Below the pieces are notes generated by a model that saw only the letters and a program-made list of their open reading frames with translations, did no database searches and had not been told where the DNA came from. 64,000 nucleotides of DNA from Anaerofustis stercorihominis DSM 17244 (GTDB lineage Bacteria; Bacillota; Clostridia; Eubacteriales; Anaerofustaceae): the NCBI RefSeq assembly GCF_000154825.1, contig NZ_DS560019.1:62001-126000 (forward strand), read 5' to 3'. A program made the position numbers and the translations under genes. Of this stretch, positions 17,048 to 25,325 are shown piece by piece. Position 1 is the stretch's first letter. Each line of letters begins with the position of its first letter.

Positions 17048-17062
17048 TTTTTAATTTAATAT

Positions 17063-17147
17063 GGGGGAGTGCCCGAGTGGCTAAAGGGGGCGGACTGTAA
17101 ATCCGTTGGCTCAGCCTACAATGGTTCGAATCCATTCTCCCCCACCA
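17063..17147 (+). tRNA. tRNA-Tyr (GTA)
   Basis: Class II tRNA of 85 bases with a long variable arm, acceptor stem GGGGGAG with CTCCCCC, anticodon GTA (ACTGTAAAT), T-loop GTTCGAATC and encoded CCA. Last of the operon. Confidence 0.97.
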
Positions 17148-17161
17148 TCCTTTCGATTTTA

Positions 17162-17189
17162 ACATCTTTCATTTGAAAGATGTTTTTTT
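17162..17189 (+). terminator. Terminator of the tRNA operon
   Basis: Perfect 9-bp stem ACATCTTTC/GAAAGATGT with loop ATTT and a run of seven T, 15 bases after tRNA-Tyr. Confidence 0.92.
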
Positions 17190-17436
17190 ATTATCGAATT
17201 TACATGATATAATATAAATATAAATAATATATACAATTGCTTATATTATTTATATAAACAAAAATAATCACAAAACAATCAACCATAATATATTTTTATA
17301 TATACGTAGTATATAATTTATATATTAAGAAAAACAAAATTATTGATTTACCTCTTTAATTAATATATAATTGTGAAATATTTGTTTAAATAGAATATTT
17401 TTCATTAATATTTTTTCATTAAAGGGGTGTATAAGA

Positions 17437-18708
17437 ATGACAACAACACAAATTATCTCAGTAATTATATTTCTTATCACAATGACTGCAATAATGACAG
17501 AAAGAGTACATCGTACCGTAGCAACCATTGCAGGAGCAATCCTCCTGATAGTAACTCATATTTTAACAATAGAAAAAAGTATATCATATGTAGATATGAA
17601 CACTATAGGTGTGCTTGTCGGCATGATGTTATTCGTAGCAGTAGTAAAGAACTCGGGTATCTTTGAATACATAGCCATAAAATCCGCAAAGATAGCAAAA
17701 GGAAAACCGGTCAATATTATGATAATATTCATAATAATTACAGCAGTCCTTTCCGCATTCCTCGATAACGTAACCACTGTACTTCTTGTCGGACCTATGA
17801 CAATAGCAATAACAAGGATTTTGGATATAAGTCCGGTACCATTTTTGATAACTCAAATCATGGCCTCCAATATCGGCGGTACCGCTACACTGGTAGGTGA
17901 CCCTCCCAATATTATGATAGGAAGTGCCGCAAACCTAAGTTTTACGGATTTTATTTTAAACACAGGTGTACCTGCAGTTATAGCTCTTATTGCCGCAATA
18001 ATTTATTTCTTGATTTTATACAAAAAACATATGCAGGTAAAAGAGAGTGCCATAGAAAATATAATGAAAATGGACGAAAACAAAGCCATAAAAGATAAAT
18101 CTTTGATGATAAAAAGTATTATAATGATAATACTCGTTGTAGTAGCCTTTGTATTCCATTCTCAGCTCGGTATGGAATCATGCACAATTGCATTAACCGC
18201 AGCAATAATAATGCTTCTATTCGGCGGTCAGGACGCAGAAGAAGTTATTATAAGCGTCGAATGGTCTACGATACTATTTTTTATCGGATTATTCATCGTA
18301 GTCGGGGGATTGGAAGAAACGGGAATCATAGAAAAACTTGCAAATATGCTAATAAGTGCTACAAACGGAAACATGGTCCTAACTATGATAATAATACTTT
18401 GGGCGTCTGCAATAATATCTTCATTCCTAGATAATATCCCATTTGTTGCAACATTAATCCCATTAATAATCACTATGCAGCAAGCAGGCGGGATAGATGT
18501 AATGCCACTATGGTGGGCACTTTCTCTCGGAGCATGTCTCGGAGGTAACGGAACTCTTATAGGTGCTTCTGCTAATGTGGTCCTTTCCAGTATAAGTAAT
18601 AAAAACGGATACCCGATAACTTTTAAGGATTATTTTAAAGTGGGATTTCCGATGATGATAGTTTCAATAATAATATGTACCGGATATCTACTATTAAGAT
18701 TTGCATAA
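17437..18708 (+). CDS. ArsB/NhaD-type ion transporter
   Basis: A 423-residue inner membrane protein with 10-12 hydrophobic segments and the inverted-repeat layout of the ion transporter superfamily. Two paired signature loops are clear: AFLDNVTTVLLVGP with SNIGGTATLVGDPPNIMIG in the first half, and SFLDNIPFVATLIP with ACLGGNGTLIGASANVV in the second. These match the ArsB/NhaD/P-protein branch, whose members move arsenite, Na+/H+, citrate or other anions. It is far from the arsR module and has no ArsA, so the substrate is open. The ATG follows AAAGGGGTG. The next gene begins 20 bases later and is probably cotranscribed. Confidence 0.9.
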   Translation: MTTTQIISVIIFLITMTAIMTERVHRTVATIAGAILLIVTHILTIEKSISYVDMNTIGVLVGMMLFVAVVKNSGIFEYIAIKSAKIAKGKPVNIMIIFIIITAVLSAFLDNVTTVLLVGPMTIAITRILDISPVPFLITQIMASNIGGTATLVGDPPNIMIGSAANLSFTDFILNTGVPAVIALIAAIIYFLILYKKHMQVKESAIENIMKMDENKAIKDKSLMIKSIIMIILVVVAFVFHSQLGMESCTIALTAAIIMLLFGGQDAEEVIISVEWSTILFFIGLFIVVGGLEETGIIEKLANMLISATNGNMVLTMIIILWASAIISSFLDNIPFVATLIPLIITMQQAGGIDVMPLWWALSLGACLGGNGTLIGASANVVLSSISNKNGYPITFKDYFKVGFPMMIVSIIICTGYLLLRFA

Positions 18709-18728
18709 ATTTAAAAGGAGAATAAAAT

Positions 18729-19205
18729 ATGAACAGAAATTCAGTAAGCGGCGATATAATAGATTTAAACCTAAGGCAGCTAGGTGGAAAAGTAAGCCAG
18801 TTCAACAGTCAAATGCACCTTGTGGAGTTTGATATAAGCGAAGACTGCGTAGTATCCTATATATTCACAATAACAAACCAAGATAAATTTTATCTTCAAA
18901 GGATAAAACCATATCCACTAAGTGAAGAAAAATATTCAAACGTTCAGCAGATAGTTGAATTTATAAAAAAAGATATTGATAAATTCAAAAATGCAACGAA
19001 CAGTAAAAACTTTAATAAGTTTATAGAAATAGCACAAAGCAGTATATATATAGCACAGTATATGGAAGATTTATTCTTAAATTACAATGTAGACAGAGAA
19101 ATGATGGACAACATTGAAATCGGAATTAAAGAAATCATGGAAGTAATTAAAATGCATAACTGCAAAGATGCATATAAACCAATAAAAATCGAAGAAGAAA
19201 AATAA
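18729..19205 (+). CDS. Hypothetical protein downstream of the transporter
   Basis: 158 residues, acidic and soluble, with no signal peptide or membrane segment. The N-terminal half looks strand-rich (VSQFNSQMHLVEFDI, CVVSYIFTITNQDKFYLQRI) and the C-terminal half helical. I do not recognise the family. It begins 20 bases after the transporter stop with a strong AAAGGAG site and is followed at once by a terminator, so the two genes form one transcript and may act together, for example as a regulatory partner, but this is inference only. Confidence 0.75.
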   Translation: MNRNSVSGDIIDLNLRQLGGKVSQFNSQMHLVEFDISEDCVVSYIFTITNQDKFYLQRIKPYPLSEEKYSNVQQIVEFIKKDIDKFKNATNSKNFNKFIEIAQSSIYIAQYMEDLFLNYNVDREMMDNIEIGIKEIMEVIKMHNCKDAYKPIKIEEEK

Positions 19206-19230
19206 AAGACATCAATTTGATGTCTTTTTT
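19204..19230. terminator. Bidirectional terminator
   Basis: AAAAGACATC-loop-GATGTCTTTTTT between the converging hypothetical and TraX-like genes; overlaps the ends of both. Confidence 0.88.
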
Positions 19231-19999
19231 AATACAGTGGTATACCACATACAAATATTCTAATCAATGTAAAGACCAATAAATGAGCCGGATAAAACCA
19301 GTAGAAAACATATTTTAAATTTACCTTTCCCCTGCTTCCGTTATAAAAATGTATAGGTATCAAAGACAGAACAGCAGAATATAAAAACACTTTGGATTCA
19401 TATATACAAAGTACAGATAAGATAAGCATCATAAGAATTTTATTCTTGTCACCTCTGAGAAGATAAAATGTTGCAATAAAGAGTATACCTATAAAATCAT
19501 AGTCGGTCTTAAATAAATATGCAAAAGCACAGCTTAATGCAACTATAACTCCCTGCATTAAATAATCCTTTTCAAATTTTCTAAGAAATATAAGCATTAT
19601 AATTCCTATGAAGAATGTAAATAATACATTCAAATAAGAAAAATCAAAATATGTATTAAATAGAGCCATAGAAAAAGGTATTTGAGAAATAAAGGCAAAC
19701 AAACCAACCCTAAGCAAATACTTTTTAACATTTTTAGTATGTAAGAAACCTTCTACGATCAAAAAACAAAATATGGGAAAGGAAATCCTTCCGATCATTC
19801 TGGTCATAAATGTTATGGTATTCATTAGATTTCCCCATGAAGTAGCCATAATTGCATTATTAACTGCTTCATTTTGATACTGCATAACTCCGGTTTCTAA
19901 AATAACCCCTCCGATATGGTCGATTATCATTGTTATCATTGCAATTAATTTAAGCATATTACCGCTTAAACTTATTGTATTTGCTCTTTTTTGTTTCAT
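19229..19999 (-). CDS. TraX-family membrane acyltransferase-like protein
   Basis: 256 residues with about seven to eight transmembrane segments. The N-terminal LKLIAMITMIIDHIGG and the RISFPIFCFLIVEGFLHT block are the TraX family signature. TraX of the F plasmid acetylates the pilin N-terminus; chromosomal Firmicutes members are common, lack any conjugation genes nearby and have no known substrate. No conjugation genes are seen here either, so this is likely a chromosomal acyltransferase for a peptide or wall component. The ATG follows AGGTAC, a weak site. It is separated from the metallo-hydrolase gene by about 37 bases. Confidence 0.88.
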   Translation of the reverse strand: MKQKRANTISLSGNMLKLIAMITMIIDHIGGVILETGVMQYQNEAVNNAIMATSWGNLMNTITFMTRMIGRISFPIFCFLIVEGFLHTKNVKKYLLRVGLFAFISQIPFSMALFNTYFDFSYLNVLFTFFIGIIMLIFLRKFEKDYLMQGVIVALSCAFAYLFKTDYDFIGILFIATFYLLRGDKNKILMMLILSVLCIYESKVFLYSAVLSLIPIHFYNGSRGKVNLKYVFYWFYPAHLLVFTLIRIFVCGIPLY

Positions 20000-20036
20000 T
20001 ATAATGTACCTGTTGACTTATATAGTTATAATATAA

Positions 20037-20753
20037 TCAAATTTCAACTTTTAGCATAGGTAAAGCAAGCAATATTTCCTCATCAGAACCTTTTTTTGCA
20101 TCAAAGAGATATTCTTTTCTATCTATAAAGGGTGCCAAATGAGTGATCATCAGCTTTTTAACCTTCATTTCCTTAGCCGTTTTGGCTGCCTCATAAGAGC
20201 TCATATGTGTGTTCCTATTTAATTTTTGACTGCTTAAAAACGCACCGTCCAGAAGTGCAAAATCCACACCTTTTATAAATGTTTTTAAATTATCATTAAC
20301 TATACTGTCCCCGCTGTAAACAAAAATTTTATTATCATATTCAATCTTCGTCATAAAGGTATCTACGGGATGTTGGGTACTTAAAAATGATATTTTAATA
20401 TCATCCAATTCCACTTCCGTATCATCTTCCAACACTTTAACATCAAAACATTCTTCATCTTTAAACCTATCAAATTCACTGCTTGGACTATTTGGAGCAT
20501 AAAGAGGTATTTTTTTATCTATAAGTTTTAAATAATACCTGAGGACAAACAAATCATTTATATGGTCCGAATGAAGATGAGAAAGGATTATCATATCTAT
20601 ATCCTCAATCCTGCATACTTTTTGAAGATTGACAAGAGAACCCGAGCCTATATCCATCAATATTTTTTTATTATTTACTTCCATCAAATACGAACTTGTA
20701 GGACCGTCATTTCCTGAAACAGGTCCGTAGCAACCTAAAATATGTAATTTCAT
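20037..20753 (-). CDS. Metallo-beta-lactamase fold hydrolase, RNase Z-like
   Basis: A 238-residue cytosolic MBL-fold protein. The metal motif is SHLHSDHIND, further ligands are the His of STQHPVDT, the Asp of VYSGDS and the His of HMSSYEA, matching the RNase Z/phosphodiesterase-like branch. Members of this subgroup act as tRNA 3-prime endonuclease or as small phosphodiesterases; it lacks the long exosite arm of true RNase Z, so a hydrolase of unknown substrate is the safer call. The ATG at 20753 follows AAGGAG; a TTG one codon upstream is rejected. It starts 14 bases after the 20768-21343 gene, so they are cotranscribed. Confidence 0.9.
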   Translation of the reverse strand: MKLHILGCYGPVSGNDGPTSSYLMEVNNKKILMDIGSGSLVNLQKVCRIEDIDMIILSHLHSDHINDLFVLRYYLKLIDKKIPLYAPNSPSSEFDRFKDEECFDVKVLEDDTEVELDDIKISFLSTQHPVDTFMTKIEYDNKIFVYSGDSIVNDNLKTFIKGVDFALLDGAFLSSQKLNRNTHMSSYEAAKTAKEMKVKKLMITHLAPFIDRKEYLFDAKKGSDEEILLALPMLKVEI

Positions 20754-20767
20754 CAACTTTCTCCTTA

Positions 20768-21343
20768 TTAATAATTATTTGGAAAATATTCTTTACCCAA
20801 TTGCCATAAATATCTGTCTATATCCTTTAAATCAAACTTTTCTAATTTATAAAAACTTTTAAATTCATAAAGAACTTCAGTAAATTTTTTATAATCTTTT
20901 AATTCGTATTTTTTAAATTCACAAAAACAATCTAAATCTCTAAAATATCCTAGTATTTTATCTACATAGCTATCATAAATAGGAAAATCCTTATTATTAT
21001 GATGTGAACAATATTTTGTTGCAAAAGAATAAAATCTTTTTTTCTTTCCATTTATTGTCACATTTGCAATATCCTCTATTAAAGATAAATCTCCATTACT
21101 TAACCTGCTATCAATATTTAAATATAAAATGTGTTTTGCAACCGAATATATAGAAAATATATTTGTACTATAAAAATCATTAAGCGTACTGCATTTCAAA
21201 AGTATATCTTCTATATTTTTATTTTGGGGAATTAATTCCCCAAATAGTTTATTGAGACTATTTTCCTGTAAAACATAATTTTCTTTTAAATCCCATTTCT
21301 TTATATATTTAACTACTTCTTCCTCAGTTGGTTTAGGTATCAT
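20768..21343 (-). CDS. Hypothetical protein with YCSxHN...PIYDS motif
   Basis: 191 residues, soluble, mainly helical. The most conserved-looking part is SFATKYCSHHNNKDFPIYDSYV (the core is KYCSHHN and PIYDS, about residues 108-126), a pattern seen in uncharacterised bacterial proteins and faintly like the helical core of HhH base-excision glycosylases; I do not claim that function. The C-terminus ends in RYLWQLGKEYFP. The ATG follows AAGGAT. It is the first gene of a two-gene transcript with the MBL hydrolase, and it is divergent from minDE. Confidence 0.75.
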   Translation of the reverse strand: MIPKPTEEEVVKYIKKWDLKENYVLQENSLNKLFGELIPQNKNIEDILLKCSTLNDFYSTNIFSIYSVAKHILYLNIDSRLSNGDLSLIEDIANVTINGKKKRFYSFATKYCSHHNNKDFPIYDSYVDKILGYFRDLDCFCEFKKYELKDYKKFTEVLYEFKSFYKLEKFDLKDIDRYLWQLGKEYFPNNY

Positions 21344-21536
21344 TACAGTTAAATCCTTATATTAATATTCTATAAAATATATAAACAATAATTTATTTAT
21401 TAACTAAATATATTCTAACATAAATAAAATTAATTTCAAATTTTATGTTAGTTAACAAATAAAGACAAAAAATTTTACATTATCTTGCTATTATTTACTA
21501 AAAACAGTGAAAAGAGAAAAGAGGAAGAAAGCGAAA

Positions 21537-22328
21537 ATGGGAAAGACTTTAGTAGTTACATCGGGTAAAGGCGGCGTCGGAAAGACAACCTCTACCGCTA
21601 ATATAGGAGTGGCACTCAGCAAATTAGGGAAAAAGACAGTTGTTATCGATGCTGATATAGGACTTAGAAATTTAGATGTAGTATTAGGGCTTGAGAACAG
21701 GATCGTTTATACGATAGTTGATATTGTTGAAAAAAGATGCAGATTAAAGCAAGCTTTGATAAGAGACAAGCGATACGACGGTTTATATCTGCTCCCGGCC
21801 TCGCAGACAAAAGATAAAAGTGCGGTGCGTCCATCACAGATAAAGAAAGTTTGCAGAGAACTGGAAAATACTTTTGATTACATAATAGTCGACTCTCCTG
21901 CGGGGATAGAACAGGGTTTTCAAAATGCCATTGCGGGAGCAGAAGAAGCAATAGTCGTTACTACTCCCGAAGTTTCAGCGGTAAGAGATGCGGACAGGAT
22001 AATATCTTTACTCGACGTAAATGAAATAGAAAATACGAAACTTATTATAAACAGGGCCAAGGAAGACATGATGAAAAAAGGTCAGATGATGGATACCAAC
22101 GATATATTGGATATTTTGGGTATTGAGCTTATAGGTATAGTTCCCGATGAAAAAGAAATCGTTATATCTTCTAACAGAGGTGAACCGGTAGCAGGAAAAA
22201 ATGACCTTATAACCGGACAGGCTTATATGGATATAGCAAGAAGGATAACGGGAGAAGAGATACCTATAACGGAAATAGTAAAGAAAGAAAATCTTGTCAG
22301 AAGACTCGTTCACAGTCTTGGATTTTAG
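21537..22328 (+). CDS. minD: Septum site-determining ATPase MinD
   Basis: A 263-residue membrane-associated ATPase that positions the division septum by recruiting MinC and MinE-dependent cycling. The deviant Walker A motif SGKGGVGKTT (about 9-18) with the signature lysine, the switch I block DADIGLRNLD, switch II DSPAGIE, and a C-terminal amphipathic membrane helix (ENLVRRLVHSLGF) are all present. The ATG at 21537 is chosen, with AGAGGAAG about ten bases upstream; a GTG at 21507 adds a lysine-rich stretch and is unlikely. minE overlaps its end by spacing of 8 bases. The upstream spacer has no minC, which is normally the neighbour. Confidence 0.96.
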   Translation: MGKTLVVTSGKGGVGKTTSTANIGVALSKLGKKTVVIDADIGLRNLDVVLGLENRIVYTIVDIVEKRCRLKQALIRDKRYDGLYLLPASQTKDKSAVRPSQIKKVCRELENTFDYIIVDSPAGIEQGFQNAIAGAEEAIVVTTPEVSAVRDADRIISLLDVNEIENTKLIINRAKEDMMKKGQMMDTNDILDILGIELIGIVPDEKEIVISSNRGEPVAGKNDLITGQAYMDIARRITGEEIPITEIVKKENLVRRLVHSLGF

Positions 22329-22336
22329 GAGGAGAT

Positions 22337-22600
22337 ATGTTTGATTTTTTAAAAGATAAAACAGATGAAAGCAAAAGCAAAGATGTCGCAAAAGAAAGGC
22401 TTCAAAACATACTGATGAAAGAAAGGACCAATATTTCAAACGATAAACTCGAGATGGTAAAAAAAGATGTCTTATCGGTGGTAAACGAATATTTTGAAGT
22501 AAATGAAATGAGAAGCAAAACTTATCTTACAAAGATGAAAATCGGGAAAGAGAAAAAAGAAGAAAACGTCTTGGTTTCGCTTATGGTAATAAAAGAATGA
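22337..22600 (+). CDS. minE: Cell division topological specificity factor MinE
   Basis: 87 residues, the normal size. The N-terminal MFDFLKDK is the membrane-targeting segment, AKERLQNILMKER the MinD-binding helix, and the C-terminal half the dimeric topological specificity domain. It stimulates MinD ATPase and drives its movement between poles. The AGGAGG site overlaps the end of minD, so the pair is translationally linked. A strong terminator follows directly. The presence of MinE and absence of DivIVA-type partners here point to an oscillating Min system, as in some Clostridia. Confidence 0.93.
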   Translation: MFDFLKDKTDESKSKDVAKERLQNILMKERTNISNDKLEMVKKDVLSVVNEYFEVNEMRSKTYLTKMKIGKEKKEENVLVSLMVIKE

Positions 22601-22601
22601 T

Positions 22602-22636
22602 AAAAAGTCCTATAAACTAAATTATAGGACTTTTTT
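22602..22636 (+). terminator. Terminator of minDE
   Basis: 14-bp perfect stem AAAAAGTCCTATAA/TTATAGGACTTTTT with a short loop and T-tract, two bases after the minE stop. Confidence 0.93.
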
Positions 22637-22665
22637 AATGTTTAAATATAAATAAACGGTTTAAA

Positions 22666-22965
22666 CTAATTATAATATATTTCTTTTAATTTATAAGTAT
22701 ATATTCTTTCAACATTTTTTGAACATACCGCACTAAATTTACACTTATTACCGGAAATAAAATTGGTTATTACATCTATTGCCGAGTCGATATAATTGCC
22801 GTTTTCATCAAAACAATCGAAAGTAATTTGAACATAACCGAAATTTTGATTACTTTTATTATATAGATCCCCTTTTATATAAAAGCAGTTATTGTCTTGA
22901 TTTTTATATGAAGTTGTCTTTTCAAAAATTTCAATATCTGAGTTTTTATATTCTTTACAAATCAC
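22666..22965 (-). CDS. FxLYD-domain small protein
   Basis: 99 residues that amount to a single FxLYD-type beta domain: FYIKGDLYNKSNQNFGYVQITFDCFDENGN is the family pattern of a strand, xG-x-hydrophobic-x-N, and FDxxG (core residues about 28-58). Such domains usually sit in secreted lipoproteins, but this protein has no signal peptide or lipobox. The start is GTG at 22965 with GGGGT 8 bases before it. A near-perfect promoter at 22998-23026 places the transcript start only about 25 bases upstream, leaving no room for a missing signal-peptide exon, so the short form seems genuine. It is divergent from an XRE regulator. Confidence 0.7.
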   Translation of the reverse strand: MICKEYKNSDIEIFEKTTSYKNQDNNCFYIKGDLYNKSNQNFGYVQITFDCFDENGNYIDSAIDVITNFISGNKCKFSAVCSKNVERIYTYKLKEIYYN

Positions 22966-22997
22966 CGATGTTTACCCCGTACATATTTTTAATAATC

Positions 22998-23026
22998 ATT
23001 ATACACCACATAAGTTGTATAGTCAA
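22998..23026 (-). promoter_or_regulatory. Promoter of the FxLYD protein gene
   Basis: TTGACT (23021-23026), exactly 17 bases, perfect TATAAT (22998-23003) on the minus strand. Confidence 0.75.
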
Positions 23027-23074
23027 TTATTAAAACCTACCTTGATTATAATAATTTTTAATGGAGGGGTGTAT

Positions 23075-23296
23075 ATGGAAAAATATGCAGAAATCCTAAG
23101 AGAACTGAGGGAAGATAATTTCCTTAAGCAAAGCGAAGTAGCAGCTATTATAAAGACAACTCAGCAAGTATATTCAAGATACGAACTTGGCATAAATGAA
23201 CTGCCTCTTAGGCATCTTATAACTCTGTCTGACTTTTATAACGTGTCAACAGATTATATTTTGGGAAGAACTAAAAATAAGAAAATAAACAAATAA
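23075..23296 (+). CDS. Small XRE-family regulator
   Basis: A 73-residue single-domain Cro/CI helix-turn-helix protein (LKQSEVAAIIKTTQQVYSRYELG at about 17-40; FYNVSTDYILGRT near the end is the usual fifth helix). The ATG at 23075 follows GGAGGGGTG; the open frame upstream to 23015 has no site. Divergent to the FxLYD gene with only 109 bases between starts, so it may regulate it and itself. Followed by a strong bidirectional terminator. Confidence 0.9.
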   Translation: MEKYAEILRELREDNFLKQSEVAAIIKTTQQVYSRYELGINELPLRHLITLSDFYNVSTDYILGRTKNKKINK

Positions 23297-23320
23297 AAGC
23301 TCACAATTATGTGAGCTTTT
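23295..23320. terminator. Bidirectional terminator
   Basis: Perfect 11-bp stem AAAAGCTCACA/TGTGAGCTTTT with loop ATTA between the converging XRE and RsgI-like genes. Confidence 0.9.
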
Positions 23321-23339
23321 ATGGTTATCAAATCAATCA

Positions 23340-24191
23340 TTAATCATCGTCTTCGTCATGATAGTCATCTTCATCATGGTCATCGTCATGGTCGGAGTCG
23401 TGTCTGTCATCTTCGTCATCGTCGTCTTTTTCATACTTATGTTCCTCGCGGTCTTCACGATCTTCCCTTTCATCTTCTTCCTTTTCTCGTTTTTCTTCTA
23501 ACCTGTCTTCTTCTGCTTCTGCTTCATCTTCTCTTTTTTCTCTTGCTTCTTCAGCTTGCTCTTCATGTCTTTCTTTTTCATCTTCCAATAAATCTTCTAA
23601 ATTATCATTGTATTCATCTATTAGTTCATCTACATCTAATTTATTTTCTTTTGCAAACTGTATCAATTCATCTATGCTGTATTTTGATAATTCTTCCAAC
23701 GTTATATTATCTTCATCGTCATTCAACAGTTTTTCTATGATTGCATATTTACCAAACGAAACATTATTATTATGAGCATCTTCTACCATTTTTTCATTAA
23801 ACTGTATATCCTGATTTAATACAAAAGACTTAAGATTGTTTTCGGCAAGTGCCTCGTTTACTTCATCATTAACAACTTTAAGTGCATTTGCAGAATCGGA
23901 TTTACTTCCTGAAACCATGATACAATTTCTCTGACTCTCTTTAACATAACCTGCATTGATCAGTCTGTTCATGATTACCTCAACAACATCATCCAAATCT
24001 TCGTTTGTTGGGTCATATCCCTTTAAAAGCTCCTTTGCGTCTTCATTCACTGTGTTTATTCCAGCTACGTTCCCGAACCTGTTTATTTCGATTTCAAAAC
24101 TTGGATTGACATCAAAGGATATTGCTTTTACGGGCTTCGACATATATGACCATGTGCAAATGCCTATGACTGCTACTGCAATGACTCCCAA
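23340..24191 (-). CDS. RsgI-like membrane protein with hyperacidic tail (second copy)
   Basis: About 283 residues: a short N-terminal membrane segment, then the outer RsgI middle domain opening with SFDVNPSFEI (about 25-34), then an extremely Asp/Glu/His-rich tail over the last 80 residues. In RsgI proteins the N-P bond of DVNPS is an autocleavage site used in signalling, and the N-terminal cytosolic part binds the sigma factor. Here that cytosolic part is missing: the frame opens only at a TTG (24191) with a stop close upstream and no ribosome binding site, while a good AAAGGAG lies about 40 bases before, in another frame. The gene looks N-terminally decayed or frameshifted. It is a tandem relative of the next gene. 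Confidence 0.7.
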   Translation of the reverse strand: MGVIAVAVIGICTWSYMSKPVKAISFDVNPSFEIEINRFGNVAGINTVNEDAKELLKGYDPTNEDLDDVVEVIMNRLINAGYVKESQRNCIMVSGSKSDSANALKVVNDEVNEALAENNLKSFVLNQDIQFNEKMVEDAHNNNVSFGKYAIIEKLLNDDEDNITLEELSKYSIDELIQFAKENKLDVDELIDEYNDNLEDLLEDEKERHEEQAEEAREKREDEAEAEEDRLEEKREKEEDEREDREDREEHKYEKDDDDEDDRHDSDHDDDHDEDDYHDEDDD

Positions 24192-24302
24192 ACATGTGAA
24201 TTAATTTTTTTTGTATTTTTCTATTTTTATGTTCTCCTTTTTTTCCTATTTATATATATAACTAAGGAAGAGAACATTTTATTGCATTAAATTTCAAATT
24301 AT

Positions 24303-25325
24303 TTAATCATCTTCTTCTCTTTCGACTTCATCCTCATCATCGTCTTCATTGTTACTGTCTTTCTCGTCATCTTCGTCATCGTCATCACTTTTATTTTTAT
24401 TCTTATTGACTACGGTTTTCTTTTTATTATCATCGTCATCTCTTTCTTCTTTTTCATCATCGCTGTCGTCATCTTTCTCGTCATCCCTGTCATCATATTT
24501 ATCATCATAATCGTCTTTATAGCTGCTATTTTTAGGGACATCTCTTTTTATGACATTCTTAACCTTCTTTTTATCCTTAACTTCTATAATGTCGTCTTTA
24601 TCATCATCAGTCAAATCGTAATATATTTCAATAAGTTTCTTTACAGAGTATTTTTTAAGTTTATTAATATCTCTGTTAGGGCTTAACTTGATTATCCTTT
24701 GAATCAATTTATATTTTCCAAGAGACATATTGTAATTTTTAGCTATCTCTTTTGCAGATTTATCATCGTCATAAAACTGTTTTAAAATAATGGAATCTAT
24801 ATCATATTTAGATAGGTAATCATAGATATCGTCATCTAAGCTGTTTAAAAGTTCTTTGCTTTCTTCCAGTCTTTTATTATCGGAAGACAACATCATGAAA
24901 TCATACCCCTTTACAAGATATTTATTTTCTATCATTTTATCCAATATCATGTTTACAACTACTTTTATATCTTGATTTTTATAATCCAGAGAAGATATTA
25001 TCTTCTTTGCGTCATCATTATAAACTTCTATATCAATTACTTTATCTTTCTTATTCGTTACTATTTCCATACTCGGATTCACATCAAAATCAACTAAGTT
25101 ATAAGGCATAAGATTTTGAGAATACCAAAATACAAATATGATCAAACAACATGTAACGGCACTAAGTGCGGGAGCAAAAAACTTTTTAAAATCAAATTTC
25201 TTTTTATCAGATGTTATTTCATCATCTTCTTCCATTTTGATGATAGCTTCTTCATAAAGTTCGTCCGGATCCAGTAAAGGAGCTTGATATATCGCGTTCT
25301 TTAGCTTTTCTTCATATTTATTCAT
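24303..25325 (-). CDS. RsgI-like transmembrane anti-sigma factor with acidic tail
   Basis: 340 residues in the layout of an anti-sigma factor: cytosolic N-terminal region (1-49), one transmembrane segment (about 50-69), an outer RsgI-type middle domain starting with DFDVNPSMEI (79-88, containing the N-P autocleavage pair), and a C-terminal tail of about 90 residues made almost only of Asp, Glu, Lys and Asn. Its start overlaps the end of the sigma gene by 8 bases, the usual coupling of a sigma/anti-sigma pair. RsgI tails normally carry carbohydrate-binding or other sensor domains; here the acidic tail could bind cations or basic wall polymers, which is inference. Confidence 0.85.
   Translation of the reverse strand: MNKYEEKLKNAIYQAPLLDPDELYEEAIIKMEEDDEITSDKKKFDFKKFFAPALSAVTCCLIIFVFWYSQNLMPYNLVDFDVNPSMEIVTNKKDKVIDIEVYNDDAKKIISSLDYKNQDIKVVVNMILDKMIENKYLVKGYDFMMLSSDNKRLEESKELLNSLDDDIYDYLSKYDIDSIILKQFYDDDKSAKEIAKNYNMSLGKYKLIQRIIKLSPNRDINKLKKYSVKKLIEIYYDLTDDDKDDIIEVKDKKKVKNVIKRDVPKNSSYKDDYDDKYDDRDDEKDDDSDDEKEERDDDDNKKKTVVNKNKNKSDDDDEDDEKDSNNEDDDEDEVEREEDD

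Noticed and set aside
19229-19999. TraX-like gene as evidence of a conjugative element
   Set aside because: No other transfer, integrase or mobilisation genes nearby; chromosomal TraX-family proteins are common in Firmicutes.
23321-23740. Long His/Leu/Arg-rich frame on the plus strand
   Set aside because: It is the antisense of the Asp/Glu-rich tail codons of the RsgI-like gene; low-complexity mirror, no ribosome binding site, and it begins inside a terminator.
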